Part shown: in pieces, positions 1 to 8,475 of the stretch
Position numbering within the stretch: the stretch's first letter is position 1
How the letters are laid out: each line of letters begins with the position of its first letter
DNA from: Enterococcus caccae ATCC BAA-1240
GTDB taxonomy: Bacteria > Bacillota > Bacilli > Lactobacillales > Enterococcaceae
Length of the DNA stretch: 64,000 bases
Assembly: GCF_000407145.1 (NCBI RefSeq)
Contig: NZ_KE136476.1
Span: forward strand, 186,001-250,000
Direction of reading: 5' to 3'
The notes under the pieces: generated by a model
The model's database searches: none
The model's input: the letters and a program-made list of their open reading frames with translations, nothing else
Told to the model about the DNA's origin: nothing
Translations under genes and position numbers: made by a program

Positions 1-198
1 CATACTACCTTTAACACTGTTGACTAAGTTAGGAACCAGGTCTGCTCTACGTTGCATCACGTTTTCTACTTGGCTCCATTGTGACTCAACTGATTGTTCT
101 TTCTTCGCTAATCCGTTGTATTGACTGATTCCGAAAACGCCTATTAACACAATGACGATCACAGCAATCAAGCCAAATTTTGTTTTGTTGTTTTTCAT
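1..198 (-). CDS. lemA: LemA family protein, N-terminal part (cut by window edge)
   Basis: Only the first 66 codons are in the window. Read on the minus strand, the protein starts MKNNKTKFG, continues with a hydrophobic helix (about residues 8-24) and then the LemA signature YNGLAKKE followed by RRADLVPNLV. LemA proteins are membrane-anchored helical-bundle proteins of poorly known function, often next to an HtpX or TPM-domain gene. The ATG at 196-198 follows a good GGAGGAGA ribosome site. The family call is firm; what the rest of the gene looks like cannot be seen. Confidence 0.9.
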   Translation of the reverse strand, partial: MKNNKTKFGLIAVIVIVLIGVFGISQYNGLAKKEQSVESQWSQVENVMQRRADLVPNLVNSVKGSM

Positions 199-590
199 AA
201 ATTTCTCCTCCTAAAATTTAAAAGCTAAGTAAGCTCGTAAAGCTAGATATCAATAAAAGTATAACAGGCTCGTCCAGTCTTTTTTCCGAGAGACTAGCCT
301 GAGAAACTAGATATCAATAAAAGTGTAACGAGCTTTTTAAACTTGATGTAATGATATTGTAATATTTCTGCAATGTTTTGGCATCCATCTTAAGACCTAT
401 TTTTTCTAAATAAATCCTTCCGTATAGTTAATTATAAGGATTTCTAGGCGATAAGCCAAAGAAACCGACTTTTATGAATGTATGTTCAGTATAAAACGTA
501 TGATTTGTCAGAGTTATTATTTTGTATTAGGGTAAAAGAGTAGGCTGGTCCTTACTTTTTATTGGCAACAAATTCATAGGAGGAATCAAG
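199..590. other. Divergent intergenic region lemA / SDR gene
   Basis: This 392-base gap separates the divergent lemA and SDR genes. It holds the lemA ribosome site near 201-210, a shortened copy of the hairpin repeat family (216-335), and the AGGAGG ribosome site of the next gene at about 579-584. I see no convincing coding sequence, RNA gene or clear sigma-A promoter in the rest. Confidence 0.5.
216..335. repeat. Shortened copy of the 121-bp hairpin repeat family
   Basis: The segment AACTAGATATCAATAAAAGT occurs twice in near-identical form (from about 241 and 304), framing a CTTTTTTCCGAGAGACTAGCC block. The order and wording match the array at 51413-52015 (AGCTAGATAAACTAAAAGC flanking TCTTTTTTCCGAAGCACTAGC). 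The internal arm and loop of about 60 bases is missing, so this looks like a deletion derivative. The orientation matches the 51.4 kb array. Confidence 0.6.
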
Positions 591-1478
591 ATGACAGAAA
601 AAATCGAAAATCCGTTAACAAGATTCTACGATGGGAAATTTGAAAAACAATCACAAGAAGCACCTGCATTACAACAAAAAATGACACCTGTACCTGACTG
701 TGGAGAAACATCTTACAAAGGATCAGGTAAATTGGCAGGTCGTAAAGCATTGATCACAGGTGGAGATTCTGGCATTGGACGTGCGGCAGCTATTGCATAT
801 GCAAGAGAAGGTGCTGATGTAGCAATCAATTACTTACCTTTTGAAGAAGCAGATGCGAAGGAAGTTAAATCGTTGATTGAAGCAGAAGGTCGTAAAGCCG
901 TTTTATTACCGGGTGATTTAAAAGATGAAACATTTACTAGAAACCTTATTCATGATGCCGCAAAAGAACTTGATGGTTTAGACACTTTAGTCCTTAATGC
1001 AGGCATGCAGCAGTCTGTAGAGAACATCAAAGACTTATCCACTCGACAAATCATGGATACCTACACGACAAATATCATATCAATGTATTGGGCAGTGCAA
1101 GAAGCGTTAGATTACTTGCCAGTAGGTGGCAGTATTATTACAACGACTTCGATTCAAAGTGCTGAACCAAGTGCAAATTTATTAGATTATGCAGCGACAA
1201 AAGGGGCGATCACCTCATTTAGTAAAGGATTATCAGCGCAATTAGCTTCTTCAGGTATTCGTGTAAATACAGTTGCTCCAGGACCGATTTGGACCGCCTT
1301 GCAAATATGTGGGGGACAACCGCCAGAAAAAATTCCAGAATTTGGGCAGCAAGAATCAATTGGTCGAGCAGGACAACCAGCTGAATTAGCTGCTGTTTAT
1401 GTGTTTTTAGCTTCAAATGAGGCTAGCTATGTGACTGGACAAGTTTATTCAATTACAGGTGGTAGTTTCTTTGCTTAA
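591..1478 (+). CDS. SDR family NAD(P)-dependent oxidoreductase (YhdF/YhxC-like)
   Basis: A classical short-chain dehydrogenase of 295 residues. The Rossmann glycine motif TGGDSGIG is at 56-63, LNAG at 135-138, and the catalytic Tyr200 and Lys204 lie in YAATK. The N-terminal arm of about 50 residues before the Rossmann fold (with the FYDGKFEKQ segment) is typical of the Bacillus YhdF/YhxC group, often annotated as glucose dehydrogenase-like or general stress oxidoreductase. Substrate unknown. The ATG follows AGGAGG at good spacing. The DUF2188 gene starts 30 bases downstream and is probably co-transcribed, which fits a stress role, but that is inference. Confidence 0.88.
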   Translation: MTEKIENPLTRFYDGKFEKQSQEAPALQQKMTPVPDCGETSYKGSGKLAGRKALITGGDSGIGRAAAIAYAREGADVAINYLPFEEADAKEVKSLIEAEGRKAVLLPGDLKDETFTRNLIHDAAKELDGLDTLVLNAGMQQSVENIKDLSTRQIMDTYTTNIISMYWAVQEALDYLPVGGSIITTTSIQSAEPSANLLDYAATKGAITSFSKGLSAQLASSGIRVNTVAPGPIWTALQICGGQPPEKIPEFGQQESIGRAGQPAELAAVYVFLASNEASYVTGQVYSITGGSFFA

Positions 1479-1508
1479 TTGATTTTATTATTAAGGAGAT
1501 GAAGAACA

Positions 1509-1943
1509 ATGCCTTGGGATTTAAAGGATTATCCAAGTTCGTTTAAAAACTTTGAGCCGTTGTTAAAAAAGAAAGCCATCGAAATCGCCAATGCGTTAGT
1601 CAGTGAAGGGTATCCAGATGACAGAGCGATCCCGATTGCGATTTCTCAATCTAAAAAGTGGCTGGATGAAGCAACGGATACTGAAAAAGCCGCTTTTAGG
1701 AAAGAAGCTGATCCTAAAAAGACAGACAAACACAGCAATAAAAAAATCAATACCGATTTGTTAGACAATGATGTTTTGGTTTATTATAAAGAAAATCGGT
1801 GGTATGTTCAGACTAAAAATGCTGAAAAACCCGTTGATTCATTTGATACAAAAGAGCAAGCGATGAAGCGAGCGAAAGAAATTGCTGAGAATAAAGAATC
1901 AAACGTTAGTGCATATAAAAAAGATGGAAAACCTAGTAAGTAA
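1509..1943 (+). CDS. DUF2188 domain protein (YdaT-like)
   Basis: A hydrophilic protein of 144 residues with two parts. The N-terminal half (about 1-65, MPWDLKDYPSSFKNF...) resembles the Bacillus YdaT/ChaB-like region. The C-terminal half (about 88-144, with VYYKENRWYVQ and KEQAMKRAKEIA) is a DUF2188 domain. There is no signal peptide or membrane segment. Function is unknown; in Bacillus related proteins are stress-induced. It follows the SDR gene by 30 bases with an AAGGAGATGA ribosome site and is closed by a strong terminator, so the two form a short operon. Confidence 0.8.
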   Translation: MPWDLKDYPSSFKNFEPLLKKKAIEIANALVSEGYPDDRAIPIAISQSKKWLDEATDTEKAAFRKEADPKKTDKHSNKKINTDLLDNDVLVYYKENRWYVQTKNAEKPVDSFDTKEQAMKRAKEIAENKESNVSAYKKDGKPSK

Positions 1944-1978
1944 AGGTTTAAAAGTAGTGTTTTTATCTAGAACTAAGC

Positions 1979-2035
1979 AAAATAGCTATGGAGTCAGTAA
2001 TCAATTGACTTTCATAGCTATTTTGTTATTTTTTT
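1979..2035 (+). terminator. Rho-independent terminator
   Basis: The inverted repeat AAAATAGCTATG / CATAGCTATTTT has an inner AGTCA / TGACT stem and is followed by a T-rich run. It ends the SDR-DUF2188 operon. Confidence 0.85.
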
Positions 2036-2134
2036 AATTGAGTCCAATCATTTTTCAAAATCAAAAACAGATTAGACCCAACATTTCTTTGGTTTGTAGC
2101 GTTTACATTATATAGTGAATACAGGAGGAACAAG

Positions 2135-4186
2135 ATGATTGATTATCGAATGAGTTATCTTATCAATAAGCCGTACGGAGTAGGTTACACCATTCAAGAA
2201 ATCGAGGAGATCACAGGAATGACCGCTGAAACGATTATCGATCAGTTAGGGAAACTCAATGAGCAGCTACAGAAATTTTCCTATGAGCCAGTGTACTGGA
2301 AAAAAGCCAAAATTTATTTTTCTAAGAGAGTATCTGAGAAATGGTTGGAACTTCATTTTGGAAAGCTAGAAACAGAGATTTTCTATTCGGAGCATGAAAG
2401 GCAAGCGCTAGTGTATCTGTTGACGTTTATCGCAGAAGAGGATTTATCTGTTTATCATTATCAGGAATTTCTTCAAGTTAGTAAGAACACCATTTTAGCG
2501 GATATCAAAAAGTTGCGGGAACGTTTGAGTAAGAAGCAACTCAATTTAGAGTATTCGAGAAAAAATGGTTTTTATTTGACGGGTCTTGAAGAACAGATTC
2601 GTATTCAAGCGCATCAAATGATTGCCAATGTGGTTACGTCAATTTCAGGAAAATGGGGTTTGACAAAGGGATTGATGAACTATTCAACCATTTTTGAAGC
2701 CGATGTTCGTTCTTATTTTTTTGAGACGATCAAAGCCAATGAGCTAGTGATTGTTCCAAGCCGGATCGAAGAGACGATTTATTTTATGTCTTATGTTTTA
2801 AGGCGAGCTAAGACTTACTCGTTTAGAGTGGATCAGCAAGTAGACGTTACTTTAAAAGAACTAAATGCTTTTTCAGCAAGTCAGCAATTTTTGAGACAGT
2901 TCCCAGAAATAGTAGATTCCGAAATGGAGCAATTTTATTTTACCCTAATTTTTATGACGATCACGCAAGGGGAAATTAGAGATACTGCTTTAGAATATTT
3001 GCTGGAATGCGCTAGCCAGATCATTCATGAGATGGAACGCTTAGCAGCAATCGAGTTTAAAGCGTATCGAAAATTACTGCTGGATTTGTTTTATCATTTG
3101 GTGCCAGCTTTTTTTAGAATCAAGTATCAATTTTCATTAGCTAATGTATTGACCGAAGAAATCAAAGAACAGTATGGAGAAATATTCACCTTAACCAAAA
3201 CAGCGCTGTATCCGTTAGAAATGTTGTTGGGTAAACCAATTCCAGACGAAGAGGTTGGTTATTTCACGATTTTATTTGGTGGTGAAATTGGCAATCAACG
3301 GGAGCTAAATCGGGTGATCCGCTATAAAGCATTGGTTTTGTGTCCAAGTGGCATCAGTTCATCCTTAATCATGCAATCAGAATTGAAAGAGCTCTTTCCA
3401 ACCATTGATTTTAGCTTAACAACAACCGTCGATCAACTTGAAAGTATTGCTGAATCTGAATATGATGTGATTTTTTCTAGTGTTCCGCTGCATACACCGA
3501 AGAAAACGTATCTGGTCAATCCAATCATGTCTCAATTGGAAAAGAATAATTTGATCCGTTGTGTGCAAGAAGATTTACTGATCCCTGGAATCGTAGTTCC
3601 TTCTATAGATGAAATTATCGAGATTTTATTACCGTATATCGAATTAAAAAAAGATGTTACCAAAGAAAAAATTTACCGTATCTTAAATCGCAAAATGATC
3701 AAAAAATTGAAAGTGAAAGAAGATGAGAAGCCAATGCTATCGGAGTTGTTAACGACAGATATGATCCAGTTGACGGATAAAAAATTAGAGTGGGAAGAAG
3801 CAATTGCTTATGCAGCTCAGCCTTTGAAAACGCAAGGGAAAATTACTGAGGGCTATATTGAAGCAATGATCCAAAAGGTCAAAGATTATGGAGCCTTTAT
3901 TCATATTGGCAAAGGTATCGCATTGCCTCATGCAAGACCTGAAGATGGGGTCAACCAATTGGGGATGTCTCTTTTAAAAGTGGAAGAGCCTGTTTTACTT
4001 TTAGATGACCCAAAGCATGACATTACGATTTTTATCTGTTTGGCAGCTGTAGATAATGAAATGCATTTAAAAGCCTTGGCGAGTTTGACGAAAATTTTAT
4101 CCAACAAAGAGAATTTAGAAAAATTATTAGCAGCAAAAGACCAAGAAACAATCATTCAGTTAGTAAAGGAAGGAGAATCATTATGA
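2135..4186 (+). CDS. BglG-family PRD transcriptional regulator with EIIB-like and EIIA domains
   Basis: A multidomain PTS-controlled regulator of 683 residues. It has N-terminal HTH segments (about 1-140), two PTS regulation domains (about 170-390), an EIIB-like region (about 395-490, ALVLCPSGISSS), and a C-terminal EIIA domain of the mannitol/ascorbate type with phospho-acceptor His599 in ALPHARPEDG. Such proteins activate neighbouring PTS operons according to phosphorylation by HPr and EII components. Its stop overlaps the IIB start (ATGA), and the operon has no separate IIA, so its EIIA domain may also feed IIB. The start is supported by AGGAGG 8 bases upstream. Confidence 0.88.
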   Translation: MIDYRMSYLINKPYGVGYTIQEIEEITGMTAETIIDQLGKLNEQLQKFSYEPVYWKKAKIYFSKRVSEKWLELHFGKLETEIFYSEHERQALVYLLTFIAEEDLSVYHYQEFLQVSKNTILADIKKLRERLSKKQLNLEYSRKNGFYLTGLEEQIRIQAHQMIANVVTSISGKWGLTKGLMNYSTIFEADVRSYFFETIKANELVIVPSRIEETIYFMSYVLRRAKTYSFRVDQQVDVTLKELNAFSASQQFLRQFPEIVDSEMEQFYFTLIFMTITQGEIRDTALEYLLECASQIIHEMERLAAIEFKAYRKLLLDLFYHLVPAFFRIKYQFSLANVLTEEIKEQYGEIFTLTKTALYPLEMLLGKPIPDEEVGYFTILFGGEIGNQRELNRVIRYKALVLCPSGISSSLIMQSELKELFPTIDFSLTTTVDQLESIAESEYDVIFSSVPLHTPKKTYLVNPIMSQLEKNNLIRCVQEDLLIPGIVVPSIDEIIEILLPYIELKKDVTKEKIYRILNRKMIKKLKVKEDEKPMLSELLTTDMIQLTDKKLEWEEAIAYAAQPLKTQGKITEGYIEAMIQKVKDYGAFIHIGKGIALPHARPEDGVNQLGMSLLKVEEPVLLLDDPKHDITIFICLAAVDNEMHLKALASLTKILSNKENLEKLLAAKDQETIIQLVKEGESL

Positions 4187-4464
4187 AAATGGCAGCAGTT
4201 TGCGGATCTGGTTTAGGATCTAGTTTTATGGTGGAAATGAATATCAACAGTGTGTTAAACGAATTGGGGGTAACAGGTGTTGAGGTAGCGCATTATGATA
4301 TGGGCAGTGCAACGCCGGATTTAGCGGATGTCTTTTTTGTAGGTGGGGATTTAGCGGATAGTGCGCAGCACTTAGGGAATGTGGTTGTGTTGGACAGTAT
4401 TATTGATATGGATGAGTTAAGAGAAAAGGTCAAAGCGGTTTGTGTGGATGAAGGGTTACTCTAA
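4183..4464 (+). CDS. PTS ascorbate-family (SgaB/UlaB-like) EIIB
   Basis: A cytoplasmic phosphocarrier of 93 residues. The phosphorylated cysteine is Cys7 in the loop CGSGLGSS, typical of lactose/ascorbate-type IIB proteins. It passes phosphate to the sugar during transport by the IIC encoded 23 bases downstream. It overlaps the regulator by 4 bases, so translation is coupled. Ascorbate is only the family label: the downstream transketolase pair suggests a pentose- or ketose-related substrate. Confidence 0.88.
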   Translation: MKMAAVCGSGLGSSFMVEMNINSVLNELGVTGVEVAHYDMGSATPDLADVFFVGGDLADSAQHLGNVVVLDSIIDMDELREKVKAVCVDEGLL

Positions 4465-4487
4465 ACTGAAGAAGGTGGGAGAAAAAT

Positions 4488-5855
4488 ATGAATAGTATTT
4501 TAAATATATTGATCGATATCGCAAGTACGCCAGCAATTCTGGTTGCCTTGATCGCGGTTCTCGGATTAGGGTTACAGAAAAAGCCGATTTCAGATGTTGT
4601 CCGTGGCGGAATCAAAACGTTTGTTGGTTTTTTAGTCGTAACCGCTGGGGCTGGTGTGATCGAAGGGTCACTGGCACCGTTTGGTGAAATGTTCCAGCAT
4701 GCCTTTAATATGCAAGGTGTGGTGCCGAATAATGAAGCAATCGTTGCTTTAGCTTTAACGAAATATGGCACGTATACAGCACTTATTATGTTAGCGGGAA
4801 TGGCATTTAATATATTGATCGCGCGGATTACGAAGTTTAAATATATCTATTTAACAGGTCACGCGACACTTTATATGGCCTGTATGATTGCGGTGATTAT
4901 GAGTGTTACCAAGATGAGTGCAATACCGTTAGTGTTAGTCGGCGGTTTGGCGTTAGGGTTAGCGAATACGATTTTCCCAGCAATCGCTCAGCCATTTACC
5001 AAACAAATCACAAAAAATGATTCAGTAGCATTGGGGCATACTGGAAACTTTGGCTATGCGCTTAGTGGTTTTATCGGAAAATATGTAGGGAATAAAGAGA
5101 AGTCAACAGAGGATATCAATTTTCCAAAAGGCTTGTCCTTTTTACGAGATTCAACAGTAAGTATTACATTGACGATGGGAATCGTGTATACAATCGTGGC
5201 ATTATTTGCAGGGAATGACTTTATTTCTAAAAACCTTAGCAATGGGACTAATTATATTATTTATGCGTTACAACAAGCAGGGATGTTTGCGGCAGGTGTC
5301 TTTGTGATTTTAGCTGGAGTTCGTTTGATCTTGGCTGAAATTGTGCCGGCATTTAAAGGGATTTCGGAAAAATTAGTGCCGAATTCGATTCCAGCATTAG
5401 ATTGTCCAATCGTTTTTCCATATGCACCAAATGCTGTGCTGATTGGCTTTTTAACTAGTTTTGTTGGAGGAATCGTTAGCTTGTTTATTATGATCGCTAC
5501 AGGAACAACCGTGATTATTCCAGGTGTAGTACCACATTTCTTCTGTGGGGCAACGGCAGGTGTTTTTGGAAATGCAACAGGTGGTGTGCGTGGAGCTGTG
5601 GTAGGCTCATTTATTCATGGCGTGATTATTAGTTTTATGCCGATTTTACTGATGCCAGTTATGGGTGATTTAGGCTTCCAAGGCTCGACATTCTCTGATA
5701 CAGATTATGGCGTGACAGGGATATTCCTTGGTAAATTAGCTGATATGGGTGGTCAAATCGCTGTTGTTGCTGGCGTTTTAGCGGTGTTAGCGTTATTGAT
5801 CGGATTAACGGTTTTCAGCAAGAAAAAGGTGAATGAAACGAAGGAGGCAGCATAA
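4488..5855 (+). CDS. PTS ascorbate-family (UlaA-like) EIIC transporter
   Basis: A polytopic membrane permease of 455 residues and about 10-11 hydrophobic segments, with UlaA-family features: an N-terminal VLGLGLQKKP segment, GNFGYALSGF near the middle, and ALDCPIVFPYAPNAV about residue 305. It imports and phosphorylates its sugar together with the preceding IIB. The ribosome site is AAGGTGGGAG. Its stop overlaps the next ATG (TAATG), placing it in one operon with the transketolase halves. The true substrate cannot be read from the sequence. Confidence 0.88.
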   Translation: MNSILNILIDIASTPAILVALIAVLGLGLQKKPISDVVRGGIKTFVGFLVVTAGAGVIEGSLAPFGEMFQHAFNMQGVVPNNEAIVALALTKYGTYTALIMLAGMAFNILIARITKFKYIYLTGHATLYMACMIAVIMSVTKMSAIPLVLVGGLALGLANTIFPAIAQPFTKQITKNDSVALGHTGNFGYALSGFIGKYVGNKEKSTEDINFPKGLSFLRDSTVSITLTMGIVYTIVALFAGNDFISKNLSNGTNYIIYALQQAGMFAAGVFVILAGVRLILAEIVPAFKGISEKLVPNSIPALDCPIVFPYAPNAVLIGFLTSFVGGIVSLFIMIATGTTVIIPGVVPHFFCGATAGVFGNATGGVRGAVVGSFIHGVIISFMPILLMPVMGDLGFQGSTFSDTDYGVTGIFLGKLADMGGQIAVVAGVLAVLALLIGLTVFSKKKVNETKEAA

Positions 5856-6685
5856 TGGACACACAGAAATTTGCGGATCAGATTCGTTATTATACGATGA
5901 GAGAATTAGATAATTTAGGCTTTGGGCATTTTGGTGGTAGTTTATCGATTGTTGAAGTGTTAGCAGTTTTGTATGGAAAAGTTTTGAATGTTTCACCAGA
6001 AAGAAAAGACAATCCAGACCGTGATTATGTTGTTTTATCGAAAGGGCATGCAGGACCTGCGCTTTATGCTACGTTGTTTTTAAAAGGGTATTTCGATGAA
6101 GCGTTTCTTTTCAGTTTAAATCAAAATGGAACGAAACTTCCTTCGCATCCAGATCGGATCAAAACGCCTGGAGTAGATATGACGACAGGTTCCCTTGGTC
6201 AAGGGATTTCAGCGGCAACTGGGATTGCAAAAGGCAATCAGCTGTTAGGGAAAGAGAATTATACGTTTGCAATCGTTGGCGATGGGGAATTAAATGAAGG
6301 GCAATGCTGGGAAGCGTTTCAGTTTGCGGCACATCAGAAGTTAGATCATTTGGTTGTGTTGATCGATGATAATAAAAAACAGTTAGATGGTTATACAACA
6401 GATATTTGTGATCCGTTTGATTTTGTTGAAAAAATGCAGGCTTTTGGTTTCAATAGTTGGCGTGTGGATGGCGGCGATGTTGTGGCGATTGAATCGGCTA
6501 TTGAGCAGGCAAAACAAACGTTAGGTAAACCGACAGCCATCGTTTTAGATACAGTTAAAGGACAAGGAGTTCCTTACTTTGAAGAATTAGTGGACAATCA
6601 TCATATTCGACCTGATGAGGCAGGAAAAGCAGCAATTAAAGAAGCCATTGCAACGTTGGCTGAAAAGATCGAGGTGGATCAATAA
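5855..6685 (+). CDS. Transketolase, N-terminal (TPP-binding) subunit
   Basis: The 276-residue N-terminal half of a split transketolase. It has LSKGHAGPALYA (about 65), TGSLGQGISAATG (about 110) and the thiamine-diphosphate motif GDGELNEGQCWEA (about 142-154) with its downstream N. Transketolase moves two-carbon ketol units in the pentose phosphate pathway. The partner subunit follows with a one-base overlap. Split transketolases next to Ula-type PTS genes are a recurrent Firmicute arrangement and suggest the imported sugar enters the pentose phosphate pathway. Confidence 0.92.
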   Translation: MDTQKFADQIRYYTMRELDNLGFGHFGGSLSIVEVLAVLYGKVLNVSPERKDNPDRDYVVLSKGHAGPALYATLFLKGYFDEAFLFSLNQNGTKLPSHPDRIKTPGVDMTTGSLGQGISAATGIAKGNQLLGKENYTFAIVGDGELNEGQCWEAFQFAAHQKLDHLVVLIDDNKKQLDGYTTDICDPFDFVEKMQAFGFNSWRVDGGDVVAIESAIEQAKQTLGKPTAIVLDTVKGQGVPYFEELVDNHHIRPDEAGKAAIKEAIATLAEKIEVDQ

Positions 6686-7608
6686 TGAAAGACTTAGAAA
6701 TGCGACAAGTCTATACAAAAACATTGTTGGAATTAGCAGAAAAAGATCCGAAAATCGTAGCATTAGAAGCAGATTTAGCTAGCTCAATGGGGACAAGCAA
6801 ATTAAAAGAACAACTGGGTAAACGCTACATTAATGTAGGAATCATGGAAGCCGAAGAAATGGGGGCAGCCGCAGGTTTGGCTGTTACAGGATTTATTCCA
6901 TTTATTCACACATTTGCCCCTTTTGCGACAAGACGTTCCTTTGATCAAGTCTTTCTTTCTCTAGGATATGCTCAGAATCATGCGGTGATCGTAGGAACTG
7001 ACCCAGGTGTTACAGCTGAAATGAATGGCGGAACACATATGCCGTTTGAAGATCTTGCCTTGATGCGGGTGATTCCGAGAAATCATATATATGAAGTGTC
7101 AGACCCTTATCAGTTTAAAGCAATTTTAGAATATGCACATACGGCAAAAGGGTTGTTTTATATTCGGACGATTCGTAAACAAGCGAATCCCTTATATACA
7201 GCTGATGAAGACTTTTCCAAAGGATACTGTAAGTTAAAAGCTGGGATGGATGGGACGATTTTTGCTAGTGGAATCATGGTAGCAGAAGCACTTCAAGCGG
7301 CCCATGATTTAGAGAAACAAGGGATTTCAGTTCAAGTGATCGATTTGTTTAGAATCAAACCGATGAATGAAGAAATCGTAATTGAAGCGGCTAGTTTAGG
7401 ACCAATCGTAACGGCAGAGAATCATAATGTTATCGGTGGATTGGGCAGTGCTGTAGCGGAGATCGTTGCTGAAAATCAGCCGGTGAAAATGAAGCGAATC
7501 GGTGTCAAAGAACAATTCGGTCAAGTGGGTAGGTTAGAGTATTTGAAAGAAGTTTATGGATTGAAAGCTGTTGATATTTCAAAAGCGATGGTGGGTTTGT
7601 TTGATTAA
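6685..7608 (+). CDS. Transketolase, C-terminal (pyrimidine-binding) subunit
   Basis: The 307-residue C-terminal half. It includes the Pyr domain (LEADLASSMGTSKL; NVGIMEAEEMGAAAGLA, whose Glu contacts the TPP aminopyrimidine) and the C-terminal regulatory domain (VIDLFRIKP; TAENHNVIGGLGSAVAE). It forms the active enzyme with the preceding subunit. The start ATG overlaps the previous stop. It is the last gene of the operon; a large perfect hairpin follows. Confidence 0.92.
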   Translation: MKDLEMRQVYTKTLLELAEKDPKIVALEADLASSMGTSKLKEQLGKRYINVGIMEAEEMGAAAGLAVTGFIPFIHTFAPFATRRSFDQVFLSLGYAQNHAVIVGTDPGVTAEMNGGTHMPFEDLALMRVIPRNHIYEVSDPYQFKAILEYAHTAKGLFYIRTIRKQANPLYTADEDFSKGYCKLKAGMDGTIFASGIMVAEALQAAHDLEKQGISVQVIDLFRIKPMNEEIVIEAASLGPIVTAENHNVIGGLGSAVAEIVAENQPVKMKRIGVKEQFGQVGRLEYLKEVYGLKAVDISKAMVGLFD

Positions 7609-7636
7609 GTATTTTGAAGGGATAAAGAAACCACGA

Positions 7637-7687
7637 AGTAACACTAAAAAGGTCGTGCAAATTTTGCATGACTTTTTTAGTGTTACT
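7637..7687. terminator. Bidirectional terminator between convergent genes
   Basis: A long inverted repeat has outer arms AGTAACACTAAAAAG and CTTTTTTAGTGTTACT, with an inner GTGCAA / TTGCAT pairing. A-rich and T-rich arms serve both strands, ending the transketolase operon and the convergent HTH/membrane pair. Confidence 0.85.
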
Positions 7688-7711
7688 AATATAGTAGATT
7701 TAAGGTATTCG

Positions 7712-7912
7712 TTATTTTAATTTGAATAGTGTTTCAACAGTTACATCAAATACACGTGCTATTTCTAGCGCTAGCTCTAAGGATGGATTATATCTATTGT
7801 TTTCCAAATGAAGGATAGTTTCTCGTCGAACACCAACTTTTTCCGCAAGTTCCCTTTGGGTCAAACCTTTTTCTTCTCTGTATTGTTTTAAAGTCGTTTC
7901 TATTTTCCCCAT
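7712..7912 (-). CDS. Small Cro/CI-type HTH regulator
   Basis: A 66-residue protein that is almost entirely one HTH_3 domain: GLTQRELAEKVGVRRETI (recognition helix about 20-35) and NPSLELALEIARVFDVTVE. It is of the YozG-like group, usually paired with a small membrane protein. It lies 3 bases after the membrane-protein gene in one operon. The large palindrome over that operon's promoter is the probable operator, so autorepression is likely (inference). Confidence 0.88.
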   Translation of the reverse strand: MGKIETTLKQYREEKGLTQRELAEKVGVRRETILHLENNRYNPSLELALEIARVFDVTVETLFKLK

Positions 7913-7915
7913 GAG

Positions 7916-8317
7916 TTATTTACCGGATATTTCTAATGATCTAAAAGTTGAACCATGAAGTATTAGAATTACAGCGAGTATAAATGAAATTATAGCGGGT
8001 GAAAGTTTGAGACCTATTGGGATAAAATAAGTGGCTACGCCTCCTACTAGTAAAAATAGTAAAATGAATAAAAAAGTTATGTTACTGGATTTATAAAAAT
8101 TATTTAAGGCACGTTCATCAAGTTTTTCTGTATTAGTAAGGATGGTTACGACCATTATTATTAACAAGACAAGAATCATTAAACCCCCTATTGTATATTT
8201 TGTAAATTCTGAGTTTGTCGGTGGCGTAACGAACAAAATTCCTAAGCTATAGAAAATCATTCCGCTTAACAATTCGATTGTATAAATTCTTTCAGTCAGA
8301 TTCTTTTTAGTTTTCAT
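7916..8317 (-). CDS. Four-helix membrane protein, partner of HTH regulator
   Basis: A 133-residue protein with four hydrophobic segments (about 16-31, 41-60, 76-95, 100-122) and a short charged loop KLDERALNNFYKSS between helices 2 and 3. It resembles the DUF2178/DUF3796-like integral membrane proteins that pair with a small HTH regulator in Firmicutes. Function unknown. It is the first gene of the two-gene operon, with a GGAAGG ribosome site. I cannot assign a specific family with certainty. Confidence 0.7.
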   Translation of the reverse strand: MKTKKNLTERIYTIELLSGMIFYSLGILFVTPPTNSEFTKYTIGGLMILVLLIIMVVTILTNTEKLDERALNNFYKSSNITFLFILLFLLVGGVATYFIPIGLKLSPAIISFILAVILILHGSTFRSLEISGK

Positions 8318-8338
8318 ATGTCTTACAACCTTCCTTGG

Positions 8339-8391
8339 TGATATATTTGTAACTTAGTTACAAATATATCACTAGTAAGTTTAATAGTCAA
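8339..8391 (-). promoter_or_regulatory. Promoter with overlapping 33-bp palindromic operator
   Basis: On the minus strand, the -35 TTGACT (8386-8391) and -10 TATATT (8363-8368) are exactly 17 bases apart. An inverted repeat with perfect 16-base arms (8339-8371, arm TGATATATTTGTAACT, one central base) covers the -10 and the start site. It reads as an operator, most likely for the HTH protein of the same operon. Confidence 0.82.
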
Positions 8392-8475
8392 CGGAATTTT
8401 TTTAGTTATAGTTAAACAATCATATCTCGTTTTTTATGTTATGATAAGCAAAAAAGTTATGTGTAGGAGAATGAT

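Noticed and set aside
520..545. GTATTAGGGTAA upstream of the SDR gene, resembling a sigma-B -10 element
   Set aside because: The spacing to a GTTATT-like -35 is too short, and enterococci are not known to use sigma-B.
2088..2108. cre site (GTAGCGTTTACA) before the first PRD regulator
   Set aside because: The right half matches but the left half has three mismatches or needs a one-base gap.
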